Source: Limnobacter olei | GTDB lineage: Bacteria; Pseudomonadota; Gammaproteobacteria; Burkholderiales; Burkholderiaceae_B | Length of the DNA stretch: 64,000 nt | Direction of reading: 5' to 3' | Assembly (NCBI RefSeq): GCF_029087225.1 | Contig: NZ_JARFJD010000014.1 | Coordinates: 1-64,000, forward strand | The notes under the pieces: generated by a model | The model's database searches: none | Told to the model about the DNA's origin: nothing | The model's input: the letters and a program-made list of their open reading frames with translations, nothing else | Made by a program: the position numbers and the translations under genes | In this document: one piece after another, positions 44,040-53,352 of the stretch | How the letters are laid out: every line of letters starts with the position of its first letter | Position numbering within the stretch: position 1 is the stretch's first letter

Positions 44040-45071
44040 ATGAGCGCCTTGCGTCAAGAAATGTTGAAAAAATGGCTGGCAGGCCTGAATGGGTTCGAAT
44101 TAGACCTGCAAACCTTGCAGGCTGCATCCAGCGATGCCAGCTTTCGCCGGTATTTTCGGGTTGGCGAAGCCAATAACGTGCGAACCCTGATTGTGATGGA
44201 CGCACCGCCTGACAAAGAAGATGTTCGTCCCTTTGTGCATGTGGCGGGTTTGCTCCGAGAAGGTGGCTCCAGGGCGCCGCAAGTATTGGCGCAAAATCCG
44301 GAAGAAGGTTTTCTGTTGCTTCAAGACTTCGGCAATACGACTATGTTGCAGGGCCTGAACGCTCAAGCTGAACAGAAAGACGCCTTTTACATGCAGGCAC
44401 TGCATGACCTCGTGCAGTTGCAAGCCAACACCCGCACCGAAGGCATACCTGCTTACAGTGCCGACAAATTGTTGCAGGAAATGAATTTGTTCGATGAATG
44501 GTATGTGGGCAAGCATTATGGCGCTGAGCTGACCGATCAGGAACGCAACTGGCTTGAGAGCATCAAAGGCATGCTGATTCAAAGTGCTTTGTCTGAACCC
44601 CAAGTGTTTGTCCACCGCGACTACCACAGCCGCAATTTGATGCTGACTAGCCAAGCGGGGGCAGCGCCCCAATTCGGTATTCTGGATTTTCAGGACGCTG
44701 TGAAAGGCCCGCTGAGTTACGATTTGGTGAGCATTTTACGAGACGCCTACATTGAATGGCCCGAAGAACAAACCCTGGACTGGACTGTGCGTTACTGGGA
44801 GGCCGCCCGCAAGGCTGGTTTGCCGATTTGCGAAGACCCTGGGGAGTTTTATCGCCAGTTCGATTTCATGGGTTTGCAGCGCCATTTGAAAATTCTGGGT
44901 ATTTTTGCACGCCTGAACTACCGCGACGGTAAGGCCCAATACCTGAATGACCTGCCGATGGTGTTGCGTTATGTGCGCCTGGTGGCCGGCCGGTATATTG
45001 CTTTCAAACCCCTGTTGTTGTTGCTGGACCGGCTTGAAAACAAGGCTGTGAAAGTGGGGTACACGTTTTAA
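44040..45071 (+). CDS. amgK: N-acetylmuramate/N-acetylglucosamine 1-kinase (AmgK-like)
   Basis: A 343-residue aminoglycoside-phosphotransferase-fold kinase. The active-site loop HRDYHSRNLML (near residue 193) and the metal-binding ILDFQDAVKGP (near 215) are clear. With MurU, AmgK feeds recovered MurNAc straight back to UDP-MurNAc, bypassing de novo synthesis and giving intrinsic fosfomycin resistance. The directly following murU (0 bp gap) supports this assignment over a drug phosphotransferase. I prefer ATG 44040 to the TTG at 44028. Confidence 0.9.
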   Translation: MSALRQEMLKKWLAGLNGFELDLQTLQAASSDASFRRYFRVGEANNVRTLIVMDAPPDKEDVRPFVHVAGLLREGGSRAPQVLAQNPEEGFLLLQDFGNTTMLQGLNAQAEQKDAFYMQALHDLVQLQANTRTEGIPAYSADKLLQEMNLFDEWYVGKHYGAELTDQERNWLESIKGMLIQSALSEPQVFVHRDYHSRNLMLTSQAGAAPQFGILDFQDAVKGPLSYDLVSILRDAYIEWPEEQTLDWTVRYWEAARKAGLPICEDPGEFYRQFDFMGLQRHLKILGIFARLNYRDGKAQYLNDLPMVLRYVRLVAGRYIAFKPLLLLLDRLENKAVKVGYTF

Positions 45072-45770
45072 ATGATGAAGGCCATGATACTGGCGGCAGG
45101 GCGTGGCGAACGCATGCGCCCCTTGACCGACTATTGCCCCAAACCCTTGTTGCCTGCCGGTGGCAAACCTTTGTTGCAATGGCACATAGAGGCCCTGGCG
45201 GCGGTGGGTATCACCAGCATTGTGATTAACCACGCGCATTTGGGCCACCAAATTGAAAGCTACTTTGACGATGGTTCGGCTTTTGGGGTGCAGCTAAGTT
45301 ACTCAGCCGAGGCCACTGCGCTTGAAACCGCAGGCGGTATTCGCAAAGCGCTCCATGTTTTGGGAGATGCGCCGTTTTTGGTGATCAATGGCGATGTGGC
45401 CTGCGATTGGCCATTGGCCCGAACTTTAGAAATTGCCGGCAAATGGCAGCAGGGCCAGCTGGCCCACTTGGTGATGGTGCCCAATCCGCCGCATCACCTG
45501 GCAGGTGATTTCGCCTTGCTGGGCAGCGCAGTGAAACAGCCTGAACCGGGCGAGACCACCTTTACATTTTCCGGGATTGGTGTGTATCACCCGAGTTTAT
45601 TCAGCAAGCTCAAGGTTGACGAGGTCGCAAAACTCGCTCCCCTGTTGCGCCAAGCCATGGCTGCAGGCAAAGTACAAGGTGAGTTGTTCAGTGGTTTCTG
45701 GATGGACATTGGAACACCAGAACGACTTGAAGAACTCAACCAACGATTGAATTCAGCAAGGAAGCATTAG
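45072..45770 (+). CDS. murU: N-acetylmuramate alpha-1-phosphate uridylyltransferase (MurU)
   Basis: A 232-residue nucleotidyltransferase with the signature LAAGRGERMRPLT (residues 7-19), PKPLLPAGGKPL (24-35) and VINGDVACDW near 104. It couples MurNAc-1-phosphate to UTP in the AmgK-MurU recycling route. The related glucose-1-phosphate nucleotidyltransferases are an alternative on sequence, but the amgK partner decides it. Confidence 0.9.
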   Translation: MMKAMILAAGRGERMRPLTDYCPKPLLPAGGKPLLQWHIEALAAVGITSIVINHAHLGHQIESYFDDGSAFGVQLSYSAEATALETAGGIRKALHVLGDAPFLVINGDVACDWPLARTLEIAGKWQQGQLAHLVMVPNPPHHLAGDFALLGSAVKQPEPGETTFTFSGIGVYHPSLFSKLKVDEVAKLAPLLRQAMAAGKVQGELFSGFWMDIGTPERLEELNQRLNSARKH

Positions 45771-45771
45771 C

Positions 45772-47160
45772 ATGAGCAGGTACCCTACCCACAATCCCCT
45801 CATTTACGCCAAGCGCCGAGAGCAACTGGCACGCCGTTTGAAGAAGATGGGCGGTGGTGTTGCGCTGGTGCAATCCGGCATGGAAGTGATGCGAAATCGC
45901 GATGCGGATTATGCCTTCCGTTCCGACAGTTATTTTTATTACCTCACCGGCTTTCCCGAACCCGAGGCGTGTTTGGCCCTGGTGGTACCACCCAGCGGCG
46001 ATTCCCGTGCTGTTCTGTTTTGCAGGGATAAAAACGAAGAGCGCGAAATTTGGGAGGGTTTTCGTTTTGGCCCCGAAGCAGCGCAATCGGCCTTCGGCAT
46101 GCACGAGGCCTACAGTATTGAAGACCTTGAAGAGCATTTGATTGACACACTGGCCAATCAGCCGGCGGTGTTTTTGCGATTGGGTGAAGACGAAAGCCTG
46201 GAGGCGGCTGTAGCCGATGTGTTGAAAACCTTGCGTGGCAAGGCCCGCATGGGAATTTCAGCCCCACATGCGGTGCTTGATTTGAGCCACTCACTGGATG
46301 AAATGCGCTTGATCAAAGACAAAACCGAGATTGACATCATGCGACGCGCGGCCAATATTTCGGCGCACGCGCACATTGCGGCCATGCAGGTATGCCAGCC
46401 GGGAAAGTTTGAATTTGAAGTGGAAGCAGAGTTGTTGTATCAGTTCCGCAAGAACGGTTCAGAAGCACCGGCTTACGGTTCAATTGTGGCCTCGGGAGCA
46501 AATGCCTGTGTGCTGCATTACCGGGCCAACGACGCCAAAATGCGCGATGGCGACCTGTTGTTGATTGATGCAGGTTGCGAACTGGATTGCTATGCATCCG
46601 ATATCACCCGTACATTTCCGGTCAATGGCCAATTCAGCAAAGCCCAGCAAGCGGTGTATGAGGTGGTTTTGAATGCGCAATATGCGGCGATTGATGCAAC
46701 CAAACCAGGCGCCCGTTTCAATGACCCGCATGACGCTGCCGTGAAGGTACTGGCGCAAGGATTGATCGATTTGAAGCTGTTAAAAATGGGTTTGAATGAA
46801 GCCCTTGAAAGCGGTGCATACAAACGCTTTTACATGCACCGCACAAGCCATTGGTTGGGCATGGATGTGCACGATTGTGGCAGCTACCGCGATCCTTCTG
46901 CCAAGCCTGAAGACGGTGTGGCACCCCACACCAGCCGTAAGCTGGAAGCGGGTATGGTTTTGACGATTGAGCCTGGTTTGTACATTCGCCCTGGCAAAGG
47001 GGTGCCCAAGCAGTTTGAGAACATCGGTATTCGCATAGAAGACGATGCCTTGGTGACCCAGAAAGGTTGCGATATTTACACAGCCGATGCGCCTAAAACT
47101 GTGGCTGAAATTCATGCGACGATGAAAGCCCCCAAAAAAACAAGCAGCAAGGCAGCCTGA
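45772..47160 (+). CDS. pepP: Xaa-Pro aminopeptidase
   Basis: A 462-residue M24B peptidase that removes N-terminal residues before proline. The pita-bread metal ligands are visible: DAGCELDCYASDITRTF (two Asp, near 265-276), His in HRTSHWLGMDVHD (near 360), Glu in LTIEPGLYI (near 403) and Glu in GIRIEDD (near 422). The N-terminal domain has the SYFYYLTGFPEPEA stretch. It starts 1 bp after murU, within the long plus-strand run. Confidence 0.96.
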   Translation: MSRYPTHNPLIYAKRREQLARRLKKMGGGVALVQSGMEVMRNRDADYAFRSDSYFYYLTGFPEPEACLALVVPPSGDSRAVLFCRDKNEEREIWEGFRFGPEAAQSAFGMHEAYSIEDLEEHLIDTLANQPAVFLRLGEDESLEAAVADVLKTLRGKARMGISAPHAVLDLSHSLDEMRLIKDKTEIDIMRRAANISAHAHIAAMQVCQPGKFEFEVEAELLYQFRKNGSEAPAYGSIVASGANACVLHYRANDAKMRDGDLLLIDAGCELDCYASDITRTFPVNGQFSKAQQAVYEVVLNAQYAAIDATKPGARFNDPHDAAVKVLAQGLIDLKLLKMGLNEALESGAYKRFYMHRTSHWLGMDVHDCGSYRDPSAKPEDGVAPHTSRKLEAGMVLTIEPGLYIRPGKGVPKQFENIGIRIEDDALVTQKGCDIYTADAPKTVAEIHATMKAPKKTSSKAA

Positions 47161-47167
47161 CAATTCC

Positions 47168-48358
47168 ATGACCTCGCACACCGATTTTGATGTGGCCATT
47201 GTTGGGGCTGGCCCTGTGGGCCTTGCTTTTGCAGGCTGGCTCGCCAACACCTGGGGTGACCGCGCCAATCGCATTGCCATTTTTGATGCCAAGCCTCTGG
47301 AAGCTTCCGCCCGTGATCCTCGTATTCTGGCTTTGTCCGATGCCACGCGTTTGCGCCTGGCCTGCCTGGGGTTCCCAGCCGATGCCACACCTATTCACCA
47401 TATTCATGTGTCAGAGCAATCCCGTTTTGGCCAGGTGCGCATGAAGGCAGATGAACTGGGTTTGCGGGCCCTGGGTTGGACGGTTCGTTATGGCGACCTG
47501 GTGAACTGCTTGTCGACTTCGCTTGAACGCAGAGGGGTAAAAATTTTCCGCCCTGCCAATGTGAAGTATGCGCACCGAAGCGCAGTCGATTCTCTTGAAG
47601 TGCTTGAGCTTGACGATGGCACCGAATACACCGTAAACCTGCGGGTGGATGCCGAGGGTGGCTTGTATGGCGAGGCCGGCGAGCGTGACCAAGTGGTGGA
47701 TTACGACCAATGGGCATTGGTCAGCGAAGTCACCTTGCAAGTAGAACCTGGTTTGCTGGAAGGCGGTAATACACTGGCTTTTGAGCGTTTCACCTCGGAA
47801 GGACCCTTGGCCTTGTTGCCTATTTCAACAGATCAGCAGCAATACTCATTGGTGTGGTGCGCCCCGCTCGCTCAGGTTCAAAAGCGATTGGCCAGCAGCG
47901 ATGCCGAATTTTCGGCCGAGCTTCGACAACAGTTCGGGCGCCGTGTGTCCATCAAACACATTGGCCCCAGAAAAAGTTTCCCCTTGGGCATGAACTGGCG
48001 CGACAAACTGGTGCAGGGGCGCCGTGTGGCCATTGGCAACGCTGCCCAAATTTTGCACCCTGTGGCTGGGCAAGGCCTGAACCTGGGTTTGCGGGATGCC
48101 GTGCAGCTTTGCCGCGGTGTGGACCCTGCAACTGTTGCACAAGAACATCGCTTGGCCCTGGCACTGAACGAATTTGAGAAGTCGAGAGTGGCTGATCGGC
48201 AGGTGGTGGTTAAAATGACAGATTGGATGGTGAAAGGTTTTTCCAATCACAATCCCTTGCTGGGTGCGGGCCGACAAATGGCCTTGAATGTGATGGAATT
48301 CACGCCACCTCTTCGCAAGCAGTTTGCTGAATTAATGCTGTTCGGCCTGGCTGTTTAA
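47168..48358 (+). CDS. UbiH/UbiF/VisC-family FAD monooxygenase
   Basis: A 396-residue flavoprotein hydroxylase of the ubiquinone-biosynthesis family. The FAD dinucleotide motif is VAIVGAGPVGLAFAGWLA (residues 10-27) and the second FAD motif is AIGNAAQILHPVAGQGLNLGLRD near 292-314; the conserved GD is changed to GN. The position between pepP and a Nudix gene is like that of ubiH beside pepP in enterobacteria, so UbiH is the likely specific identity, but UbiF or UbiL-like specificity cannot be excluded. Confidence 0.85.
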   Translation: MTSHTDFDVAIVGAGPVGLAFAGWLANTWGDRANRIAIFDAKPLEASARDPRILALSDATRLRLACLGFPADATPIHHIHVSEQSRFGQVRMKADELGLRALGWTVRYGDLVNCLSTSLERRGVKIFRPANVKYAHRSAVDSLEVLELDDGTEYTVNLRVDAEGGLYGEAGERDQVVDYDQWALVSEVTLQVEPGLLEGGNTLAFERFTSEGPLALLPISTDQQQYSLVWCAPLAQVQKRLASSDAEFSAELRQQFGRRVSIKHIGPRKSFPLGMNWRDKLVQGRRVAIGNAAQILHPVAGQGLNLGLRDAVQLCRGVDPATVAQEHRLALALNEFEKSRVADRQVVVKMTDWMVKGFSNHNPLLGAGRQMALNVMEFTPPLRKQFAELMLFGLAV

Positions 48359-48376
48359 TCTGGAGCGTTTTTACCC

Positions 48377-48988
48377 ATGTGGTCTGCCGAATTGTTGCGA
48401 GCCCGCTTTGCCATGGCTGATTTGCCTTGGCAGCCCGAGCCGCTTGAAGAACGTTTTTTCAAAGACCGCGACCCCGCCGATGCCGCCGTGCTGGTGCCCC
48501 TGGTTCAGCGGCAAGATGACCTTTATGTGTTGCTCACTCTGCGCACCGCCCACCTGAATGACCACGCTGGGCAAATCAGCTTTCCGGGTGGCCGGTGTGA
48601 ACCCGAAGATGGCAGTCCGATTGAAACTGCCTTGCGTGAAACCGTGGAAGAAACCGGACTGGCCCGAGCATTTATTGAGGTGCTGGGCACCATGCCGGTG
48701 TACCAAACAGCCACCAATTTTTTGGTGACACCCGTGGTGGCGCTGGTCCAACCTGGTTTTACGCTGGCGCCCGACGCATTCGAGGTGGAAGAGGTGTTCG
48801 AAGTCCCGCTTTCATTTCTCATGAATGTTGAAAACCACCAACAACGCAGCTTGCACACACCCATGGGCGAGCGTACTTTCTACGCCATGCCCTATAACTC
48901 ACCCGAGAGCGGAAAAAACTATTTCATCTGGGGTGCCACAGCGGCCATGCTTCGCAACCTTTACCATTTTCTGAACGCCAAGGCGTAA
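48377..48988 (+). CDS. Nudix hydrolase, CoA pyrophosphatase type
   Basis: A 203-residue Nudix protein. The Nudix region ISFPGGRCEPEDGS followed by ALRETVEETGL (near 70-95) has the GG-x4-D spacing of the CoA-pyrophosphatase (NudL/YeaB) subgroup, which cleaves CoA into phosphopantetheine and 3',5'-ADP. The LRTAHLNDHAGQ stretch just before it also fits that group. It lies 18 bp after the UbiH-like gene. Confidence 0.85.
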   Translation: MWSAELLRARFAMADLPWQPEPLEERFFKDRDPADAAVLVPLVQRQDDLYVLLTLRTAHLNDHAGQISFPGGRCEPEDGSPIETALRETVEETGLARAFIEVLGTMPVYQTATNFLVTPVVALVQPGFTLAPDAFEVEEVFEVPLSFLMNVENHQQRSLHTPMGERTFYAMPYNSPESGKNYFIWGATAAMLRNLYHFLNAKA

Positions 48989-48992
48989 CACT

Positions 48993-49988
48993 TTGTCCTA
49001 TCTTGCCCTGCTCATCGCCGTGGTGTGTGAAACCTTCTTGCCCGATGGTTTGTTCACGCGTGCGCGAGACTGGGTGGATCGTTTTAACCAGGAACTTGAA
49101 ATTAATCTGGAAGCCTTGGGGGCACCGCGCTACGCGCACCTGCAATGGCTGGTGCCGCTGCTGATCTGGGTATTGGGTGTGTACTTTTTGTATCAGGTGC
49201 TTTGGATTATTTCTCCGCTTGCCGCCGGTTTTCTCAGTGTGTTTTTGCTGTTGTATGGTTTGCGATTTCGGCACTTTGCCCTGGTGTTTACCAATGCCCA
49301 GCTGTTTTTGAACCAAGGCGACTTTTTCCGCGCCCGTGAATTGCTGCTCACCTGGATGAAAGAATACGATGGCAGCGAGCCCGTTGTTCATCGTCCTGGC
49401 GAATTGGTTTTCCATGCCATCTACCACGGCACCGAGCGTGCTTTGCGTCAGTATTTCAGCTTGTTTTTCTGGTTTCTTGTGCTGCCTGGGCCCATGGGTT
49501 TGGTGGTGTACATGATGGCGCACTGGAGTGTGATCCGGGAGCGCGATGTGTGGCAGGCTCAGGCTTTTGCGCATGAGCGCCCCACCATGCAAGAGGCTTG
49601 GGAAAGCAACAAACTGAAGGCGGCGATCAGCCCTCGCTTTATCCTGTTTGCCATGGAATGGTTGCCAGCCCGTCTGTTGGCATTGACTGTGGGTTTGGTC
49701 GCCCAGCTAGACGATGCCGCCCTGGCTTGGCGAACCGCAAAAAATCACAGCCGTTTCTCCAACAGGGCGCCGCTCACAGCCGTGTTTTTCACGGCGGTAG
49801 GACTGGTGGGTGGCGCGGCATTTGACCCTGCATCCAAAGCCGCATCAGAAGGGCAATTGTTGAGTGAAGAAAACCAGGTGCAGGCATTGCAGCAGTTTCG
49901 TCAGCTTGTGTTCAAGTGCGCTGTTGTGTGGTTAATGGCAACGCTGGTGTTTGCCATTCTGGGTTGGTTGCCCAGCAGCATGCTCTAA
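48993..49988 (+). CDS. CobD/CbiB-family membrane protein
   Basis: A 331-residue integral membrane protein distantly related to the cobalamin-synthesis protein CobD/CbiB and to AmpE. It has about four or five hydrophobic segments (e.g. LQWLVPLLIWVLGVYFLYQV near 50, YFSLFFWFLVLPGPMGLVVY near 150, last one near 305-325) and the CbiB-like stretch ALTVGLVAQLDDAALAWR. No cobalamin genes are nearby, so a cobalamin role is doubtful. The start is a TTG eight bases after AAGGCG; no ATG fits. Confidence 0.8.
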   Translation: MSYLALLIAVVCETFLPDGLFTRARDWVDRFNQELEINLEALGAPRYAHLQWLVPLLIWVLGVYFLYQVLWIISPLAAGFLSVFLLLYGLRFRHFALVFTNAQLFLNQGDFFRARELLLTWMKEYDGSEPVVHRPGELVFHAIYHGTERALRQYFSLFFWFLVLPGPMGLVVYMMAHWSVIRERDVWQAQAFAHERPTMQEAWESNKLKAAISPRFILFAMEWLPARLLALTVGLVAQLDDAALAWRTAKNHSRFSNRAPLTAVFFTAVGLVGGAAFDPASKAASEGQLLSEENQVQALQQFRQLVFKCAVVWLMATLVFAILGWLPSSML

Positions 49989-49992
49989 TGCG

Positions 49993-50985
49993 TCAGTAGC
50001 TTTGGCTAGCCTCTTGCAACTCGGCTTTCAACATTTGGTATAGCGCATACCGAGCTGGGCTCAAGGAACCGTCTTCCAGTCCGTTTTTCACAGCGCAATC
50101 GGGTTCACGTTTGTGCTGGCAGTTGGCAAACCGGCATTTGTTGCCTTCATCGCGAATATCAGCGAAGGCATTCAGCAAATCCGATTCACTCAGGTGGTGC
50201 AAACCAAATGCCTGAAAGCCGGGCGAATCAATCAACTCCAAACCTTCTTCTCCAAAATGCATTTGGGTGTGGGTGGTGGTGTGTTTGCCTGCATTCAAGG
50301 CCATTGAAATTTCATTGGTTGCCGCCAATGCACCGGGTATTAACAGGTTGATCAAGGTTGATTTACCCATGCCCGATTGCCCTAGTATCAAGGTGCGTTT
50401 TCTTTCCAGCAAGGGGCGCAACAGCGTCTCGGTTTCGGCAGGTCGTTCGGTCACGCTGATGTAGTGTGTTGGCACTTCACCCAAGGTGATTTCAAACAAT
50501 TCCTGTTCAACCGCTTCCAGCGTTTCGGAATCGCCTTCGAGAATGTCTACCTTGTTGAACAGAATGGTGAGTGGTACTTCCGCATGTTTGCAGGCAGTCA
50601 GCGTGCGTCCCAAAAGCTCGGGCGAGTAAGGTGGGCTGATGGCCAGCATCAACAGCACACCATCCAGGTTCGCTGCAAACATTTTGCTTTTCAGTGCGTC
50701 TGATCGGTACACCAGGTTCTTGCGTGGCTGAATGTCTTCCACCCAGGCTTGCATGTCGCCGCTGGGCAAAATGACGATTTCATCGCCCACCGCTACGTCC
50801 CGGCGTTTGCCTTTGCCGTACACCTGCCAAATGGTTCCGCTGTCGTCGCGTGCCAGAAAATGGCGCCCGTAGCTGGCCACCACCAAGGCATTCAGCAAAT
50901 CCGGATTGCCTGAGTTTTTTCCATGGTTGCCGGTTTGTTTGCCCTTGTAAGTGGGGCGCACCCTGTTAAGAGACGAATTAGCCAA
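49993..50985 (-). CDS. rsgA: Ribosome small-subunit maturation GTPase RsgA
   Basis: A 330-residue circularly permuted GTPase that acts late in 30S assembly. An N-terminal OB fold (to about residue 105) is followed by NKVD (G4, near 142), GQSGMGKSTL (G1, near 203), DSPGF (G3) and a C-terminal zinc knuckle CRFANCQHKREPDC (near 286-299). It overlaps the phhB stop by 8 bp. Confidence 0.97.
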   Translation of the reverse strand: MANSSLNRVRPTYKGKQTGNHGKNSGNPDLLNALVVASYGRHFLARDDSGTIWQVYGKGKRRDVAVGDEIVILPSGDMQAWVEDIQPRKNLVYRSDALKSKMFAANLDGVLLMLAISPPYSPELLGRTLTACKHAEVPLTILFNKVDILEGDSETLEAVEQELFEITLGEVPTHYISVTERPAETETLLRPLLERKRTLILGQSGMGKSTLINLLIPGALAATNEISMALNAGKHTTTHTQMHFGEEGLELIDSPGFQAFGLHHLSESDLLNAFADIRDEGNKCRFANCQHKREPDCAVKNGLEDGSLSPARYALYQMLKAELQEASQSY

Positions 50986-51367
50986 TGTGTTTCAGCGCAT
51001 CATCAAGTTTGGCCGCACAAGCCCAGTCGTTGTTGGTAATGCCGTTTGCGCTGTGGGTGTTCCAGCGCACTTTGACCCGGTTGTAGCTAAACGTGACTTC
51101 CGGGTGGTGGTCTTCGTCGTCGGCCAAATGAGTAATGGCATGCACTGCAAGCTTCACGCCTTCGAAGTTGGCAAACGCATATTGCCGCCAAAGGTTCAAA
51201 GCATGTTCTCCCTTGGCATCAAACTCAACAGACCAGTATTCAAACTCGTCCAACTGCGCTTCAATCTCGTCAGCGCTCCATGCATGGCCTTCACCCAAGT
51301 GTTGGCAGTGTACATGCAGCCAGTCTACCAGTGGGCGAGCAGGGTGTGGCGTGTTCATGGTGTTCAT
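50978..51367 (-). CDS. phhB: Pterin-4a-carbinolamine dehydratase
   Basis: A 129-residue protein with the PCD/DCoH active-site stretch DEDHHPEVTFSYNRVKVRW (near 85-103). It dehydrates 4a-hydroxy-tetrahydropterin after aromatic hydroxylation, or serves in molybdopterin-related metabolism when no phenylalanine hydroxylase is present; no phhA is seen here. Sandwiched between overlapping rsgA and M48 protease genes (4 bp ATGA overlap with the latter). Confidence 0.9.
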   Translation of the reverse strand: MNTMNTPHPARPLVDWLHVHCQHLGEGHAWSADEIEAQLDEFEYWSVEFDAKGEHALNLWRQYAFANFEGVKLAVHAITHLADDEDHHPEVTFSYNRVKVRWNTHSANGITNNDWACAAKLDDALKHIG

Positions 51368-52620
51368 TGGGCGCCTTGCAAGCTGTTCAAACGGCTGATT
51401 CGAATGGACGCAGGCGGGTGGCTGTCGTAAAACGCAGAATGCAATGGGTCAGGCGTGAGCGTGGACGCGTTGTCCTGATACAACTTCACCAAAGCGCTTA
51501 CCAAGTGTTGAGGAGCGCTTTGCTGTGCAGCATATGCATCTGCCTCAAATTCATGTTTGCGGCTGAGCCAAGACATCACAGGGCGAATCGGGAATGTGAA
51601 ATAGGGTAGTACCATCATGAACAACACCAAAGCCATGGCTTGTGCACCATTGGCCAGGTCAGGGTTTACTCCCAGCTCGCTGTAGAACCACGGTGTGTTG
51701 GCCAGAAGGCCAAGCACATAAAACATGACAAGACTGCCAATGCCTGAAAAGGCCAGGTGCTTCACGATGTGCTTTTTCTTGAAGTGCCCCAGTTCATGGG
51801 CCAACACCGCTTCAATTTGATCGTCATTCAAGCGAGAGAGCAGGGTGTCGAAAAACACGATTCGCTTGGCCTTGCCCATGCCGCTGAAGTAGGCATTGCC
51901 GTGGCTTGAGCGTTTGCTGCCATCCATTACAAACAAGCCGCTGGAATCAAAGCCACAGCGTTGTAGCAAATTCAGAATGCGCTGGCGGGTGGCGCCGTCT
52001 TCCAGTGGGGTGAACTTGTTGAAAATGGGTGCAATCACCGTGGGGAACAGCCACATCAACAACAGGCTGAAGCCAAACCACAACGCCCAGGCATAAACCC
52101 ACCATTGCTGGCCGGCTTCACGCATCAGGTAAAGAACTGCGAACACCAGTGGGCCGCCAATCAAAGCGCCCACCAGCAAGCCTTTCAGCCAGTCGCCAAT
52201 GAACAGGCCTTTCTTCATTCGATTGAAACCGAAGCGCTCTTCAAGCACGAATTGTTTGTAGTAGGACAATGGCAAATCAAGCACGCTTCCGATGAAGCCC
52301 ACCACGGCGATCAGCAGCAAACCCGCCAAGATACCCTCGGCGGCGGTGCTTGTGAAATTTTGAATCCATTGAAGGCCGCCCAGCAAGGTAAACCCCATCA
52401 GGATAGTGGCTTCAATCAGCACGTTGATCATGCCCAGACGGGTTTTTGCGATTGAATAGTCTGCCGCCTTTTGATGGTCTTGCAGGCTGATTTGCTCCCT
52501 GAACTCCGCAGGCACTTGCGCGCGGTTCAAGGCGATGTGCCGCACCTGGCGACTTGCAAGATAAATGCGAAGCGCCACACTCAAAACTACTGCCAGAACA
52601 AAGACTTCAGTAAAAACCAT
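51364..52620 (-). CDS. M48-family membrane metalloprotease (Ste24/CAAX protease-like)
   Basis: A 418-residue membrane zinc protease. The catalytic HEXXH lies in [13 protein letters not shown] (near 275-287) with the third ligand Glu in HEFEADAYA near 358. Seven or so hydrophobic segments surround it. The N-terminal Ste24-type domain ([14 protein letters not shown]) distinguishes it from HtpX. Probably acts on misfolded or processed membrane proteins. First gene of an operon with phhB and rsgA. Confidence 0.92.
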   Translation of the reverse strand: MVFTEVFVLAVVLSVALRIYLASRQVRHIALNRAQVPAEFREQISLQDHQKAADYSIAKTRLGMINVLIEATILMGFTLLGGLQWIQNFTSTAAEGILAGLLLIAVVGFIGSVLDLPLSYYKQFVLEERFGFNRMKKGLFIGDWLKGLLVGALIGGPLVFAVLYLMREAGQQWWVYAWALWFGFSLLLMWLFPTVIAPIFNKFTPLEDGATRQRILNLLQRCGFDSSGLFVMDGSKRSSHGNAYFSGMGKAKRIVFFDTLLSRLNDDQIEAVLAHELGHFKKKHIVKHLAFSGIGSLVMFYVLGLLANTPWFYSELGVNPDLANGAQAMALVLFMMVLPYFTFPIRPVMSWLSRKHEFEADAYAAQQSAPQHLVSALVKLYQDNASTLTPDPLHSAFYDSHPPASIRISRLNSLQGAQ

Positions 52621-52710
52621 TTCTCGCTACCACCCTTGATTAATTTGCGCTTCAATGCCTGTGAGACAATACAGCTCTCTTTAGATTCAACCTCAAAGCT
52701 CATTCAAATT

Positions 52711-53352
52711 ATGTCACAAGCCACGCCAAGTTCCACCCCTGTTGAAACCAAGATTCCCCGCGACGACAATCGCCTGGTGTGGGTTGATATGGAAATGACG
52801 GGTCTGGACCCTTTTAACGACAAAATCATCGAAGTGGCGGTTGTGGTGACGGACAGCGAATTGAATGTGCTGGAAGAAGGGCCTGTGCTGGCCATTCACC
52901 AAAGCGATGAAATTCTGGCCGGGATGGATGCCTGGAACACCAGCACCCATGGCAAGAGTGGCCTGACTGCGCGCGTAAAGGAATCCTCGATTGATGAAGC
53001 CCAGGCGGAAAAGTTGCTGATTGAATTTTTGGCGAAATACATTGGCCCGGGTAAAAGCCCCATGTGTGGCAACAGCATTTGCCAAGACCGCCGATTCATG
53101 GCCAAGTACATGCCCAAGCTGGAGGCATATTTTCATTATCGGAATCTCGATGTGAGCACACTAAAGGAATTGTGCAAACGCTGGAACCCTACTACAGCCC
53201 GAAAATTTGTGAAGAAAACCAAGCACACCGCGTTGGCTGATATTCACGAGTCAATCGACGAGCTTCGTTTTTACCGCGAGCATTTCATTGTGGCGCCAGA
53301 GGCGAAGGCGAGCCAGGAGAGTCCTCAGTCCCCGACGGCGCCTGCGGCTTAG
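52711..53352 (+). CDS. orn: Oligoribonuclease
   Basis: A 213-residue DEDDh 3'-5' exonuclease that degrades di- and short oligonucleotides, including pGpG. Active-site residues are in [12 protein letters not shown] (D and E near 25-27), [10 protein letters not shown] (D near 128) and [10 protein letters not shown] (H and D near 174-179). ATG 52711 gives the standard N-terminus. The last 20 residues (from about VAPEAKA) are an Ala/Ser/Pro-rich tail beyond the usual end, and the final 68 bp overlap the convergent MATE gene. Confidence 0.96.
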   Translation: MSQATPSSTPVETKIPRDDNRLVWVDMEMTGLDPFNDKIIEVAVVVTDSELNVLEEGPVLAIHQSDEILAGMDAWNTSTHGKSGLTARVKESSIDEAQAEKLLIEFLAKYIGPGKSPMCGNSICQDRRFMAKYMPKLEAYFHYRNLDVSTLKELCKRWNPTTARKFVKKTKHTALADIHESIDELRFYREHFIVAPEAKASQESPQSPTAPAA

